The notes: a model not told the origin generated them from the sequence alone. A stretch of DNA of 64,000 nt from Oxalobacter paeniformigenes (GCF_027158465.1 NZ_JAMKYL010000001.1:682001-746000), one strand, 5' to 3'. Positions 31,301 through 39,190 are shown, numbered from the stretch's first letter. Made by a program: numbers and translations.

Positions 31301-31592
31301 TGAAATAGACCGTCAGCGAAAGCTGGCCGGACGATGAAGACGACGAGGACATATACAGCATGTTGTCGATACCGTTGATCTGGCTTTCCAGCGGAGCTGC
31401 CACCGATTCCGCCAGCGTCGCCGCGTCCGCACCCGGATACTGCGCCGTCACCGTAATCTGCACCGGACTCATGTCCGGATACTGCTCCACAGGCAGCCTT
31501 GCCAGCGAAACGGCGCCGGCGATGCAGATAATCAGCGATACGACAATGGCAAAGACCGGACGTTTGATGAAAAATGCGGAAAACATCGTCAT
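28344..31592 (-). CDS. RND multidrug efflux permease (HAE1 family)
   Basis: The 1082-residue inner-membrane pump matches AcrB/MexB: N-terminal helix FFIKRPVFAIVVSLIICIAGAV, the porter segment LPVEQYPDMSPVQITVTAQYPGA, and the proton-relay aspartates in GLVVDDAIVVVENVER (helix 4). Two halves of six helices flank large periplasmic loops. Length is slightly above the usual 1030-1050 because of a roughly 40-residue polar C-terminal tail (SRSQKVETSPVT onward). It overlaps both neighbours by 4 bp (ATGA). Drug range cannot be told from sequence. Confidence 0.95.
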   Translation of the reverse strand: MTMFSAFFIKRPVFAIVVSLIICIAGAVSLARLPVEQYPDMSPVQITVTAQYPGADAATLAESVAAPLESQINGIDNMLYMSSSSSSSGQLSLTVYFNIGTDPDIAQVQVQNRVSLAMTQLPDAVTQNGVDVAKASSSMLMLVGIYGDPARFDEEYVSNYANVHVLDAIKRVPGAGQASIIGSADQAMRLWLDPDRMASLGVTASDVANAVAMQNKLFSAGQVGGEPSLPDTQLTYPAVTASPFQDASGYENMIIRADNDGSAIVRMKDIGRAAMGKQSYLVDTQMNGQSATFIQIVQQPGANALDVSKAIRAELETLKSGFPEGIDYVIAVDTTDFVRISIQEVIKTLIVAIFIVVGVIYGFLQQYRATLIATSAIVVSLLGTFAGMYLLGFTINMLTLFGLVLAIGLVVDDAIVVVENVERNMEKGTMQRKEATMRAMGELVSPIIATVLVLVCVFVPAAFVPGTTGQLYKQFAITIAVSVAISGFVALTLTPALCGCWLTYSPPPERGPFAWFNRRFESLTQRYGKACAAIIRHGMRSFACIAVMVAAIVVLFERLPTSFVPQEDQGYLITAVILPDSSSLGRTKAVMEKVSSIAEGLPGIRTRVGISGFSLLDNGYRNSAGTFFMALDPFDERYKDSETEQTQSAGAIMARLGQQARSVQEAEILPILPPPIPGLGTTGGFEFWVQSTGTDTPEQLQDVIDRIVAKARTRPELTGVNSTFRAGSQQLAVSVDRDRAQLLGLDMNDVYGTLQTLFGSSIVSQFTQFSKVWYVIMQAEPAFRTTPDDITRLYTRNAKGQMVPLSSVVTTSYTTGPDLISHFNGFPAARITGNAAPGYSSGEAMDVIASIAAETMPRSYTTGWSGVAYEEQKSGTSSMIVFVFGVLFVFLILAAQYESWILPAVVLMAVPFGVIGSLLATWLRGLDNDVYFQIGLLVMVGLAAKNAILIVEFAVRLSENPATTPAQAAVDAGKIRLRPIIMTSLAFIGGVIPLALATGAGANSRHSIGTGIIGGMIGVSTLALLFVPLFFDTFIRFARRIRQYFASRSQKVETSPVTLMPPNGTQTGDNKPDENKSQGGTP

Positions 31593-32842
31593 CCCCTCAT
31601 CGCCGGAGCCGGCGTATCTTGTTTGTCTGTATCGCCGGGCAATGTCACGGTACCGGAGCTGTCGTTGAAGCTTTCGCCAGCACGGCTGTCAGGCACGGCC
31701 GGCGAACCGGCAGGCGAGGGCATGTCTGCCGTTACATTGACGGCAATGCCGTTCGACAGCGACTGAACACCGTCGACGACGACCTGTTCGCCGTCATGCA
31801 ATCCCTGGCGGATGACCCAATCCGTACCGGACATTTCTCCGACGATGACCGGACGGTATTGTGCCTTGCCGTCCCTGATGACCCAGACGAAATGACCTTT
31901 CGCACCTTGCTGTACCGCTTTTTGCGGAATCGCGACCGCATCGGGACGAACGGCACCCGTCAGGCGGACCCTGACGAACTGGTTCGGTTTCAGCACGCCT
32001 TCGGGATTGTCCAGACTGGCACGCAGCTGGCTCGTTCCGGTCGCAGCATCGTAATCGGGCGACGCGAACACGATTTTTCCTCGATGCGGAAAAACCGTTC
32101 CGTCCGGCAAAATCACCTCGACGACAAAGCTTCCATCCACCGGGACTTTCAGCTGTCCGTCCCGAACCTGCTTTTGCATATCGAGCACACTGTTTTCCGA
32201 CAGGCTGAAATTCACCCACATGGGAGTCATGACATAAACGGTCGTCAGCTGGCTGTTGATGGCATTGACATAGCTCCCTTCTGAAACGGCAGCCGCGCCG
32301 GCCATTCCTTCGACAGGGGAACGGATCGTGGTATAGGAAAGATTCAGTTTCGCCGCGTCAAGCTGCGCCCTGGCCTGATGCATGGCAGCCTGTGTCGTCA
32401 GAAACTGTCCGCGCGCATTGTCCAGATCCTTTCTTGACAATGCATTGAGTTCGACGAGCGGTTTGATCCGGTCGAGATTGGCTTTTGCCGTGGCATGTGC
32501 CGCCGTACTGGAATCCAGCGCCGCCCGTGCTTCATCGAGCTGTACCTGAAAAGGTCGCGGATCGATCGTGAACAGGACTTGCCCGTTCTTGACCATGCCG
32601 CCTTCCTGATACAGGCGCTTTTGCAAGAATCCGTTGACCCTGGCCTGGATATTGACCTTGTGTGAACTGGCGGTTTGCGCCACGTATTCCATCGTGACCG
32701 GCAAATCGGCGCTCCTGACCGTCATGGTCGTGACTTCCGGTCTTTCCATTACGGCATCGTCCTGCCGTTTTCCGCATCCCGACAACAGCAGCGACAACAC
32801 CATCGCCACCACCATACCGGTCACCCGTACCTGATTTTCCAC
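31589..32842 (-). CDS. RND efflux membrane fusion protein (periplasmic adaptor)
   Basis: The 417-residue product is a lipoprotein adaptor: signal peptide ending LSGC (residues 20-23), then the AcrA/MexA order of beta-barrel, lipoyl (VNIQARVNGFLQKRLYQEGGMVKNGQVLFTID), a helical hairpin, and a C-terminal membrane-proximal domain. It links the permease to the outer-membrane channel. The start is GTG 32842, supported by AGGAG 7 bp upstream; ATG ten codons in would leave a short signal peptide. It leads a three-gene operon coupled by ATGA overlaps. No TetR-type repressor is adjacent, but a 20-bp palindrome lies upstream. Confidence 0.94.
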   Translation of the reverse strand: MENQVRVTGMVVAMVLSLLLSGCGKRQDDAVMERPEVTTMTVRSADLPVTMEYVAQTASSHKVNIQARVNGFLQKRLYQEGGMVKNGQVLFTIDPRPFQVQLDEARAALDSSTAAHATAKANLDRIKPLVELNALSRKDLDNARGQFLTTQAAMHQARAQLDAAKLNLSYTTIRSPVEGMAGAAAVSEGSYVNAINSQLTTVYVMTPMWVNFSLSENSVLDMQKQVRDGQLKVPVDGSFVVEVILPDGTVFPHRGKIVFASPDYDAATGTSQLRASLDNPEGVLKPNQFVRVRLTGAVRPDAVAIPQKAVQQGAKGHFVWVIRDGKAQYRPVIVGEMSGTDWVIRQGLHDGEQVVVDGVQSLSNGIAVNVTADMPSPAGSPAVPDSRAGESFNDSSGTVTLPGDTDKQDTPAPAMRG

Positions 32843-32973
32843 CCGATTCTCCTGACAATTGCCGTTTCATGGAACCTTGCATGTGCCGTTTCTTCACAAA
32901 CCGGCACAACACTGGCACCACCATAGCCCAAGGGGGGACATGCACCTTTTACTTAAATCAGAACACGACACGA

Positions 32974-32993
32974 TTTGCCGGCATGCCGGCAAA
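32974..32993. promoter_or_regulatory. 20-bp perfect palindrome upstream of the RND operon and thiD
   Basis: TTTGCCGGCATGCCGGCAAA is a perfect 20-bp palindrome in the 294-bp divergent region between the adaptor gene (132 bp away) and thiD (143 bp away). There is no U-tract that would make it a terminator. A repressor operator is the simplest reading, but the binding protein is not encoded nearby. Confidence 0.4.
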
Positions 32994-33136
32994 AGATTGC
33001 CTGGCATCAAGAGCATGTCGCATATCAGTGAAATAAGAGGAAAAAGGGCAAGTGAGGCATCGTTTGCTGACTTCACGTACAATGAACAGCATATCCTTCG
33101 CGGAAAACCGTCCGAAAGCCAGCAACAGGAAACCAT

Positions 33137-33943
33137 ATGATCGCAAACGTTTTGACAATCGCCGGAACCGACCCGAGCGGCGGCGCCGGCATATCCGCCG
33201 ACCTGAAAACCTTTTCGGCGCTGGGTACCTACGGCATGGCCGCCATTACGGCCGTCGTGGCGCAAAACACGCAAGGCGTCCGGTCTTTCCGGACACTGGA
33301 ACCGGCTTTCGTCGCCGAACAGATCGACGCCGTTTTCGATGATGTCGAGGTGGCTGCCGTCAAGATCGGCATGGTCGCCACCGCCGCGATCGCCGAAGCG
33401 ATCGCCGATACACTGGAAAAACATCCCGCCTGTCCGGTCGTACTCGATCCCGTCATGGTCGCCAAAAGCGGGGATATCCTGCTCAAGCCCGATGCGATCG
33501 CCGCCATCCGCGACAGGCTGGTACCGATGGCGACCATCATCACGCCGAATTTGCCCGAAGCGGCCGTCCTGCTCGACAGGGATGCGCCCGATACGCTCGC
33601 AGGCATGCGGGCAATGCTGCCGCCACTGCACGCACTCGGTGCGCGATGGATCATGCTAAAGGGCGGCAGCCTGCCGGAAACCGCTTCGAAAGACAGTGCC
33701 GATTTTCTGTCAGGAGAAGGGAAGGTCATCCCGCTGAGCGCACCGCGGATCCGTACGAACAATCTCCACGGCACGGGATGCACGCTCTCGGCCGCCATCG
33801 CCGCGCTGATGACACGCATGCCGTTACCAGAAAGCGTCGCTGCCGCCAAACAATACCTGACCGGCGCACTGCAAGCATCGGCATCCTTGAATGTCGGGCA
33901 CGGGCATGGCCCGGTCCATCATTTCCATTCGTGCTGGAAATGA
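33137..33943 (+). CDS. thiD: Hydroxymethylpyrimidine/phosphomethylpyrimidine kinase
   Basis: ThiD phosphorylates HMP and HMP-P in thiamine synthesis. The 268-residue product has the ribokinase-like N-terminus LTIAGTDPSGGAGISADLKTFSALG (bases about 33147-33220), the VLDPVMVAKSGDILL segment, and the anion-hole/catalytic site NLHGTGCTLSAAIAA near residue 213. Length matches E. coli ThiD. It stands alone: no other thi gene or TPP riboswitch was seen upstream. It is divergent from the RND operon and convergent with ygfZ. Confidence 0.94.
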   Translation: MIANVLTIAGTDPSGGAGISADLKTFSALGTYGMAAITAVVAQNTQGVRSFRTLEPAFVAEQIDAVFDDVEVAAVKIGMVATAAIAEAIADTLEKHPACPVVLDPVMVAKSGDILLKPDAIAAIRDRLVPMATIITPNLPEAAVLLDRDAPDTLAGMRAMLPPLHALGARWIMLKGGSLPETASKDSADFLSGEGKVIPLSAPRIRTNNLHGTGCTLSAAIAALMTRMPLPESVAAAKQYLTGALQASASLNVGHGHGPVHHFHSCWK

Positions 33944-33993
33944 TTCTGCCAACATCCTGAAGCGGCGGTATGCGTCGCCTCGGTGATTTCCGT

Positions 33994-34974
33994 TCAGATG
34001 GCAGGCTTGCTGACCCAGGAAACGGCAGGGCCGTCCGCTGAAAGCGCATGGACGGCGACACCGTTTTCCTGCGTATCCAGATTCATGACCGCCAGAAAAT
34101 CCGTCCGCCCGCCGTCACGCCGTGCGGACTGAAGCACCACCCCGCAGGGATTGCCGCCTCTGTCGATCAGATCGGCGCCGGCAGGAATGTCAACATCTCC
34201 GGATGTGACATAACCGTGGAACAGCTTGCGTTTGACAGCCCCGCGGAACTGGCTGCGCGCAATCACTTCCTGTCCGGGATAACAGCCTTTCGTGAACGAA
34301 AGCCCGCCGGCTTCTTCCAGATTGACCATCTGCGGAACGAAACGGTCTTGTACCGCCAGCGTGATGTCCGGCACACCCGCTTCGATATCGCCCAGCGTCC
34401 AGCCATCCGCGCCGCAAACCGGCAATTCGGAGGCGAGTGCGTCATACATCGCCTGATAGCGCAAGGCCGAAACGGCCAGCAGGTAGCGGGGCGCACCGAA
34501 AGCATCGGCCATGCGTACCAGCACACCGTTTTCGTTTTCGGTCTTGCCGTACACGACGTCAGGCAAGTCGGGGAACCATCGCGAAAGCGACGCGGCGGCA
34601 CGTTTGCCACCGATGCCGGCCAGCCGGACATTGCCACGTTCATCGGACAGGACAACCTTCGCGCGCAAAATATAAATCTGAAGCCGTTTTTTCAGCGCGT
34701 CGAGTATATCGGCCGGCAGGCTCATCCAGACCTTGCCGGCGGATTTCCATACACAAAAACGTGCCAGCATGCGGCCTTGCGGGGTGCAATACGCGGCCAG
34801 ACGGGCGCTTTTTCCATCAAGATGTTCGATGTCGTTGCTGAGCTGGCCGTGGATGAAACGCACGGCATCTTCGCCTTCCAGCGAGAGCAGGCCGGTCTGA
34901 TCCATCGGAATGACATAACCGGATGCCAGCATATCCGGCGAGCAGGAAAGGCGTGTCGGGTTCATGGTTTCCAT
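33994..34974 (-). CDS. ygfZ: Folate-binding protein YgfZ (Fe-S assembly factor)
   Basis: YgfZ is a tetrahydrofolate-dependent protein related to the glycine-cleavage T protein and helps build or repair some Fe-S enzymes. The 326-residue product has the family signature KGCYPGQEVIARSQFRG, which contains the redox-active Cys, and an N-terminal LLSLEGEDAVRFIHGQLSND. Two close starts exist: 34974 (METMNPT) and 34965 (MNPT); the first is used here with low certainty. The frame stays open far upstream but only as a shadow of mltG. It is divergent from mltG, as in related genomes. Confidence 0.9.
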   Translation of the reverse strand: METMNPTRLSCSPDMLASGYVIPMDQTGLLSLEGEDAVRFIHGQLSNDIEHLDGKSARLAAYCTPQGRMLARFCVWKSAGKVWMSLPADILDALKKRLQIYILRAKVVLSDERGNVRLAGIGGKRAAASLSRWFPDLPDVVYGKTENENGVLVRMADAFGAPRYLLAVSALRYQAMYDALASELPVCGADGWTLGDIEAGVPDITLAVQDRFVPQMVNLEEAGGLSFTKGCYPGQEVIARSQFRGAVKRKLFHGYVTSGDVDIPAGADLIDRGGNPCGVVLQSARRDGGRTDFLAVMNLDTQENGVAVHALSADGPAVSWVSKPAI

Positions 34975-35067
34975 AAAAACTGTTTTCGTATCAATGGAAG
35001 TCGAGTATATTCTCTTTTTCCCTTTCATGATGATCTTTGTCAAACCGTCCCGATCCGACCGTTTTGC

Positions 35068-36069
35068 ATGAAACAGTCTGCCAAAAGAAAAATCCTCATC
35101 GCCGTCGCCATGGCGATAGCGGCCGTCTCCCTTGCCGTCATCGCGCTGTTTTGCTGGGCACACATGCCCGTATTCGGGCAGGGAAAACCGATCGATTTCG
35201 AAATCGCTCCCGGTGCGACGGTCAAAAGCGTGACGACGCAACTTGCCAAACAGGATGTTCCGCTCAACGAGACGATGTTCATCATGCTGGTACGCCTCAC
35301 CGGCAACAGTACGGCATTGCGTGCCGGACCGTATGAACTCAAGGCAGGCGAAACACCGGCCAGACTGCTGGAAAAAATCACCAAAGGGATTTTCGCCATG
35401 GAGTCGCTGACCATCATCGAAGGCTGGAATTTCCGCCAGATGCGTCAGGCCGTCGCGCGGCATCCCGCCCTGAAACACGAAACGGCCGGATTGTCCGAAC
35501 GCGAACTCCTGAAAAAACTCGGTATCGACCACCGTGCCGGCGAAGGGCTGTTCTTCCCGGACACGTATCTGTTCCGCCGTGGGGCAGAAGACATGCAGAT
35601 TTACCGGCAAGCCCACGAGGCCATGATGATGCGGCTCAATGCCCTCTGGGAAGAACGCGACCCGGCATTGCCCTACAAGACGCCTTATGAAGCGCTGGTC
35701 ATGGCCTCGATCATCGAAAAGGAAACCGCACATCCGGGCGACAGGGACATGATTTCCGGCGTATTCGCCAACCGTCTGAAAATCGGCATGAAACTCCAGA
35801 CCGATCCGACCGTGATCTACGGCATGGGAGAACGGTACAAGGGAAAAATCCGCAAAATCGACTTGCGGACCGACACGCCCTACAATACCTATACCCGGTA
35901 CGGCTTGCCGCCGACACCGATCGCGTTGCCGGGCGGTGAATCGCTGGAAGCCGCTTTTTATCCGGCGGAAACCGATGCGCTGTATTTCGTGGCACGCGGC
36001 GACGGAACCAGCCATTTTTCCCGGAGTCTCGACGAACATAACCGGGCAGTTGACAAGTACATCCGATGA
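35068..36069 (+). CDS. mltG: Endolytic murein transglycosylase MltG
   Basis: MltG cuts nascent glycan strands and is thought to end glycan polymerisation. The 333-residue product has one N-terminal membrane helix (about 8-28), a LysM-like region (ATVKSVTTQLAKQDVPLNE), and the YceG domain with the catalytic Glu in VMASIIEKETAHPGDR and the segment QTDPTVIYGMGERY. ATG 35068 is preferred; the frame upstream is antisense to ygfZ. Its stop overlaps the tmk start (ATGA), so the mltG-tmk pair is coupled. Confidence 0.94.
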   Translation: MKQSAKRKILIAVAMAIAAVSLAVIALFCWAHMPVFGQGKPIDFEIAPGATVKSVTTQLAKQDVPLNETMFIMLVRLTGNSTALRAGPYELKAGETPARLLEKITKGIFAMESLTIIEGWNFRQMRQAVARHPALKHETAGLSERELLKKLGIDHRAGEGLFFPDTYLFRRGAEDMQIYRQAHEAMMMRLNALWEERDPALPYKTPYEALVMASIIEKETAHPGDRDMISGVFANRLKIGMKLQTDPTVIYGMGERYKGKIRKIDLRTDTPYNTYTRYGLPPTPIALPGGESLEAAFYPAETDALYFVARGDGTSHFSRSLDEHNRAVDKYIR

Positions 36070-36698
36070 ATCCGAACGAACATCATCCATTGACAGGCCG
36101 TTTCCTGACATTCGAGGGAATCGACGGCGCAGGCAAATCGACCCATATCGACTATGTCACCGAACTGTTGCGCGAGCGTGATCTCACGGTCGTCGTCACC
36201 CGCGAACCGGGCGGCACACCCCTTGGCGAAAAACTGCGCGAACTGCTGTTGCATACACCCATGCACGCTGAAACGGAAGCGCTGCTGATGTTCGCCGCCA
36301 GACGCGAGCATATCGAACAAGTCATCGAACCGGCATTGCGCCGCGGCGACTGGGTACTCTCCGACCGTTTCACGGACGCTTCCTTTGCCTATCAGGGCGG
36401 GGGACGCATGCTTGACATCACCAGACTCGAAGCGCTGGAACGCTGGGTGCATCCGCACCTGCAACCGGATATGACCTTGCTGTTCGATGTCTCGCCGGAA
36501 ACGGCCGCCGAACGTCTCAAGGCTGTGCGCTCCCCTGACAAGTTCGAAAGGGAAAAGGCTGTTTTTTTCAATCGTGTGCGGCAAGCCTATCTCGACCGTG
36601 CCAAAGCCTTTCCCGACCGCTTCAGGATCATTGACAGTTCCCGACCGATCGCGGAAATCCGCGATACGATCCACAGCCTGATCGATACCCTGAAATGA
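36066..36698 (+). CDS. tmk: Thymidylate kinase
   Basis: Tmk phosphorylates dTMP to dTDP. The 210-residue product has the P-loop FEGIDGAGKSTH, the DR(F/Y) base-binding motif LSDRFTDASFAYQGGGR, and the lid region RLKAVRSPDKFEREKAVFF. Length is standard. Its start overlaps the mltG stop by 4 bp, and holB follows after 57 bp. Confidence 0.96.
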   Translation: MNPNEHHPLTGRFLTFEGIDGAGKSTHIDYVTELLRERDLTVVVTREPGGTPLGEKLRELLLHTPMHAETEALLMFAARREHIEQVIEPALRRGDWVLSDRFTDASFAYQGGGRMLDITRLEALERWVHPHLQPDMTLLFDVSPETAAERLKAVRSPDKFEREKAVFFNRVRQAYLDRAKAFPDRFRIIDSSRPIAEIRDTIHSLIDTLK

Positions 36699-36755
36699 AG
36701 TGGCACGATAAAGCTAAACCGGAATATCAAGAAAACAGCGCAATAATATGAAAAT

Positions 36756-37802
36756 ATGGAAAATCTTGTTTATCCATGGCATCTTGAAAACTGGCGCCAC
36801 CTGTTAAGGACCGAGCCGAAACTGCCGCATGCGCTGTTGTTTTACGGCCCGTCAGGCACCGGTATCGACACATTCGCCGAAACATTCGCCAAGGCCTTGC
36901 TGTGCGAAAAACGCCCTGAAAGCGGCGATCCATGCAATGCCTGCGAATCCTGCCACTGGTTCGATTTGCATACCCATCCCGACTACCGCATGGTAATGCC
37001 CGAAGCGCTGGAAATCGCGCGCGGTATCGAACCGTCCGGCGATTCGGCTTCCGGTGAGGAAGAGGCACCCGTTGCGAAAGGTTCGCGAGAACCGTCCCGA
37101 AAAATCGGGATCGACCGTATCCGTGCGCTGGCGGATTTCATCAATATTTCCACCCATCGTGGCGGACGACGTATCGTTTTCATCTGTCCGGCGGAAGCCA
37201 TGACGTCCGAATCCTCGAACGCACTGTTGAAAATGCTGGAAGAACCGCCACCGCAAACGCTGTTCATTCTGCTTGCGCACCATCTGGACGCCTTGTTGCC
37301 GACGATCGTGTCGCGGTGCTTCAAGACGGCTTTTTCCATGCCGGACCGAGATCTGGCATGCAGCTGGCTGACGCAACAGGGCGTTGCCGACGCGCAAAAC
37401 TGGCTGGCACAGGAAGGCGGCGCACCTGTCGATGCGCTGCACCAGGCACAGCAGGGCGGTCGAGAAGAAATGACCCGCCTGCTCGATACTCTCTCCGCAC
37501 CGGACGATACGGCACTGCTTGCCGCTGCCGAAAAACTCCAGAAAGTCCCGATGGGTGACATCATCACCTGGTACCAGCGCTGGCTGTGCGACGTGCTTTC
37601 GCTGCGGCTGGCCGGACATATCCGCTATTACCCGGGATACCGCAGTCAACTGGAAAAGGTGGCGGCCCGCGCCGACAGCCTGCAACTTGCCGAAGCCGTC
37701 CGCGAAAGCGGCCAGCGCAAACGGGTAGCGGATCACCCGCTGGTGGCGCGTCTGGCGATAGAAGACATGCTCCTTGAATACCGGAAAATTTTCTCACGGT
37801 AG
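36756..37802 (+). CDS. holB: DNA polymerase III subunit delta prime
   Basis: HolB is part of the clamp loader. The 348-residue product shows a degenerate P-loop YGPSGTGIDTFAET (the usual Lys is Ile), consistent with the known lack of ATP hydrolysis in delta prime, followed by a zinc module LLCEKRPESGDPCNACESC. SSNALLKMLEEPPPQTLFIL and the SRC-type motif TIVSRCF are the sensor/clamp-loader signatures. An acidic and serine-rich insertion near residues 90-110 (SGDSASGEEEAP) is longer than in E. coli. The gene lies in the usual tmk-holB-tatD order; pilZ, often between holB and tatD in relatives, is missing. Confidence 0.93.
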   Translation: MENLVYPWHLENWRHLLRTEPKLPHALLFYGPSGTGIDTFAETFAKALLCEKRPESGDPCNACESCHWFDLHTHPDYRMVMPEALEIARGIEPSGDSASGEEEAPVAKGSREPSRKIGIDRIRALADFINISTHRGGRRIVFICPAEAMTSESSNALLKMLEEPPPQTLFILLAHHLDALLPTIVSRCFKTAFSMPDRDLACSWLTQQGVADAQNWLAQEGGAPVDALHQAQQGGREEMTRLLDTLSAPDDTALLAAAEKLQKVPMGDIITWYQRWLCDVLSLRLAGHIRYYPGYRSQLEKVAARADSLQLAEAVRESGQRKRVADHPLVARLAIEDMLLEYRKIFSR

Positions 37803-37859
37803 GCAGCGAATTTCTGTAAAATACCGGCCTGCTTTCAACCCAATCCGATTTGCACGATC

Positions 37860-38660
37860 ATGTACGTCGATTCACATTGCCACATTCATCTGCGTGAACT
37901 GGCACAGCGCCAGGACGAAGTATTGCGTAACATGGCAGCCAACAAGGTCAGCCATGCCCTGTGTGTGACCATCAGTCTTGCGGATTTTCCGGCTGCGCTG
38001 GCGCTGGCCGAAAAGCACGACAACATCCACACGACCGTCGGGGTTCACCCCAATCCTGACCCGAAGGACGTCGGTGAAATCGACATCGACAAACTGGTGG
38101 AACTGGCACGTCATCCGAAAGTCGTCGCCATCGGCGAAACCGGACTGGACTACTATCGCGTAAAACCGCGCCAGAAATGGCAATGGGACCGATTCCGTGC
38201 GCAAATCCGCGCTTCCCGCAAGGTCGGCAAACCGCTGGTCATCCATACCCGCCAGGCCGCGGAAGATACTATTCAGGTACTTCAGGAAGAAGGGGCAGGG
38301 CTGGACAAGGGCGGTTTCGGCGGCATCATGCATTGTTTTTCCGAAACCATGCCGATCGCGAAAGCCGCGCTGGATATGGGTTTTTACATTTCTTTCTCGG
38401 GCGTTCTGACCTATCCGGCATCCAAAAACCTGCGTTCGCTTGCCCGCCTGATTCCACTGGACCGCGTCCTGATCGAAACCGATTGTCCATGGCTCACGCC
38501 ACAACCCTGGCGCGGCAAGACCAATGAACCGGCATTCGTCACCGAAGTCGCCAAACAGCTTGCCATGGTCAAAGGCATGTCCGTCGAACGTATCGCGCGG
38601 CATACCGCCGAAAATTATTTCAGGCTTTTCGGCCTTGAAAATACCCTCGCCAAGGATTGA
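37860..38660 (+). CDS. TatD-family metal-dependent hydrolase
   Basis: The 266-residue product is a TIM-barrel deoxyribonuclease-type hydrolase. It has metal ligands in VDSHCHIHL, AIGETGLDYY (Glu), VIHTRQA and MHCFSE, and ends the site with LIETDCPWLTPQPWRGKTNEP. This is the YcfH branch of the TatD family, which has 3'-5' exonuclease or D-aminoacyl-tRNA-like activities reported for relatives. It follows holB by 57 bp. A second family member is at 47248. Confidence 0.9.
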   Translation: MYVDSHCHIHLRELAQRQDEVLRNMAANKVSHALCVTISLADFPAALALAEKHDNIHTTVGVHPNPDPKDVGEIDIDKLVELARHPKVVAIGETGLDYYRVKPRQKWQWDRFRAQIRASRKVGKPLVIHTRQAAEDTIQVLQEEGAGLDKGGFGGIMHCFSETMPIAKAALDMGFYISFSGVLTYPASKNLRSLARLIPLDRVLIETDCPWLTPQPWRGKTNEPAFVTEVAKQLAMVKGMSVERIARHTAENYFRLFGLENTLAKD

Positions 38661-38710
38661 AAAAACGCCGCAGAAACTTCCTTTCATAAAACGGTTTCTT
38701 TTGCATCACG

Positions 38711-38730
38711 ACCGCATTTCGGTTTTTTTG
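38711..38730 (+). terminator. Weak terminator after tatD
   Basis: A short stem ACCG/CGGT with loop CATTT is followed by seven T. It is about 50 bp after the tatD stop. The stem is only 4 bp. Confidence 0.35.
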
Positions 38731-38740
38731 AACGATATTT

Positions 38741-38776
38741 GAAAAAAAACTACCCCTTTTAAAAAAAGGGGAGTAG
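38741..38776 (-). terminator. Minus-strand terminator-like hairpin without an upstream gene
   Basis: CCCCTTTT (38753-38760) and AAAAGGGG (38764-38771) form an 8-bp stem with a 3-nt loop. On the minus strand it is followed by TAG and a run of eight T. No minus-strand gene is present between 38777 and 40355. Confidence 0.5.
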
Positions 38777-38880
38777 AATTACTTTCAACGTGAGCACCAA
38801 CGGTACTTTAAACCGGAAGGCATATGTAAAAGAGGTGCATATTCATCACCAACAAACCAGAGAGATGTAAGGAATTTATT

Positions 38881-38967
38881 ATGAAAAACTCTTCCATGAT
38901 TCTGAGAACCCTGTTCATCGTTATCGCCGGTGTTGTCATCACCACACTGTGGGTTCAGGCAGTCTGA
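38881..38967 (+). CDS. Small membrane peptide, 28 residues
   Basis: The ORF starts at ATG 38881 and ends at TGA 38965-38967. The product begins MKNSSMILRTLFIVIAGV and ends LWVQAV: a short basic N-terminus followed by one hydrophobic helix of about 20 residues. AAGGAA lies 7 bp upstream, a good ribosome binding site, and a 9-bp-stem terminator follows 21 bp after the stop. These signs together support a real gene that is too short for standard gene finders. I do not recognise the family. Similar single-helix peptides are often subunits or regulators of membrane enzymes, or type I toxins; nothing here decides between these. Confidence 0.55.
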   Translation: MKNSSMILRTLFIVIAGVVITTLWVQAV

Positions 38968-38988
38968 TCATCATGCCTTATCAGGGAA

Positions 38989-39020
38989 GGAGATTGCATC
39001 GGCAATCTCCGTTTTCCTTT
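38989..39020 (+). terminator. Terminator of the small membrane peptide gene
   Basis: GGAGATTGC (38989-38997) and GCAATCTCC (39002-39010) form a perfect 9-bp stem with loop ATCG, followed by GTTTTCCTTT. Confidence 0.75.
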
Positions 39021-39052
39021 CAATAAAAAAATACTTGCAAATCATTCTGTTA

Positions 39053-39086
39053 CAAACGCTTCTTAAAGCGTTTGTTTTTGTTTTTC
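39053..39086 (+). terminator. Second plus-strand terminator in the AT-rich island
   Basis: CAAACGCTT (39053-39061) and AAGCGTTTG (39066-39074) form a perfect 9-bp stem with a 4-nt loop, followed by TTTTTGTTTTT. It lies 43 bp after the previous terminator with no ORF between. Confidence 0.75.
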
Positions 39087-39163
39087 CGTCTTGCTTTTTT
39101 ACATGGAATAATCGGTTCCGCGATTTTCATGCAAAAAGCATTTATTCCCCCCCCGTCTTTGCG

Positions 39164-39190
39164 AATACCTGTAAAAACAGGTATTTTTTT
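39164..39190 (+). terminator. Third plus-strand terminator in the AT-rich island
   Basis: AATACCTGT (39164-39172) and ACAGGTATT (39177-39185) form a perfect 9-bp stem with loop AAAA, followed by TTTTT. The preceding 80 bp could encode a small RNA; no ORF is visible. Confidence 0.75.

Noticed and set aside
34048..35067. Extension of the mltG frame 340 codons upstream
   Set aside because: It is antisense to ygfZ, has no conserved features, and the MltG membrane anchor begins cleanly at ATG 35068.
34975..36111. Extension of the ygfZ frame upstream across mltG
   Set aside because: It is the antisense shadow of mltG in a GC-rich genome; YgfZ homology starts at about 34974.
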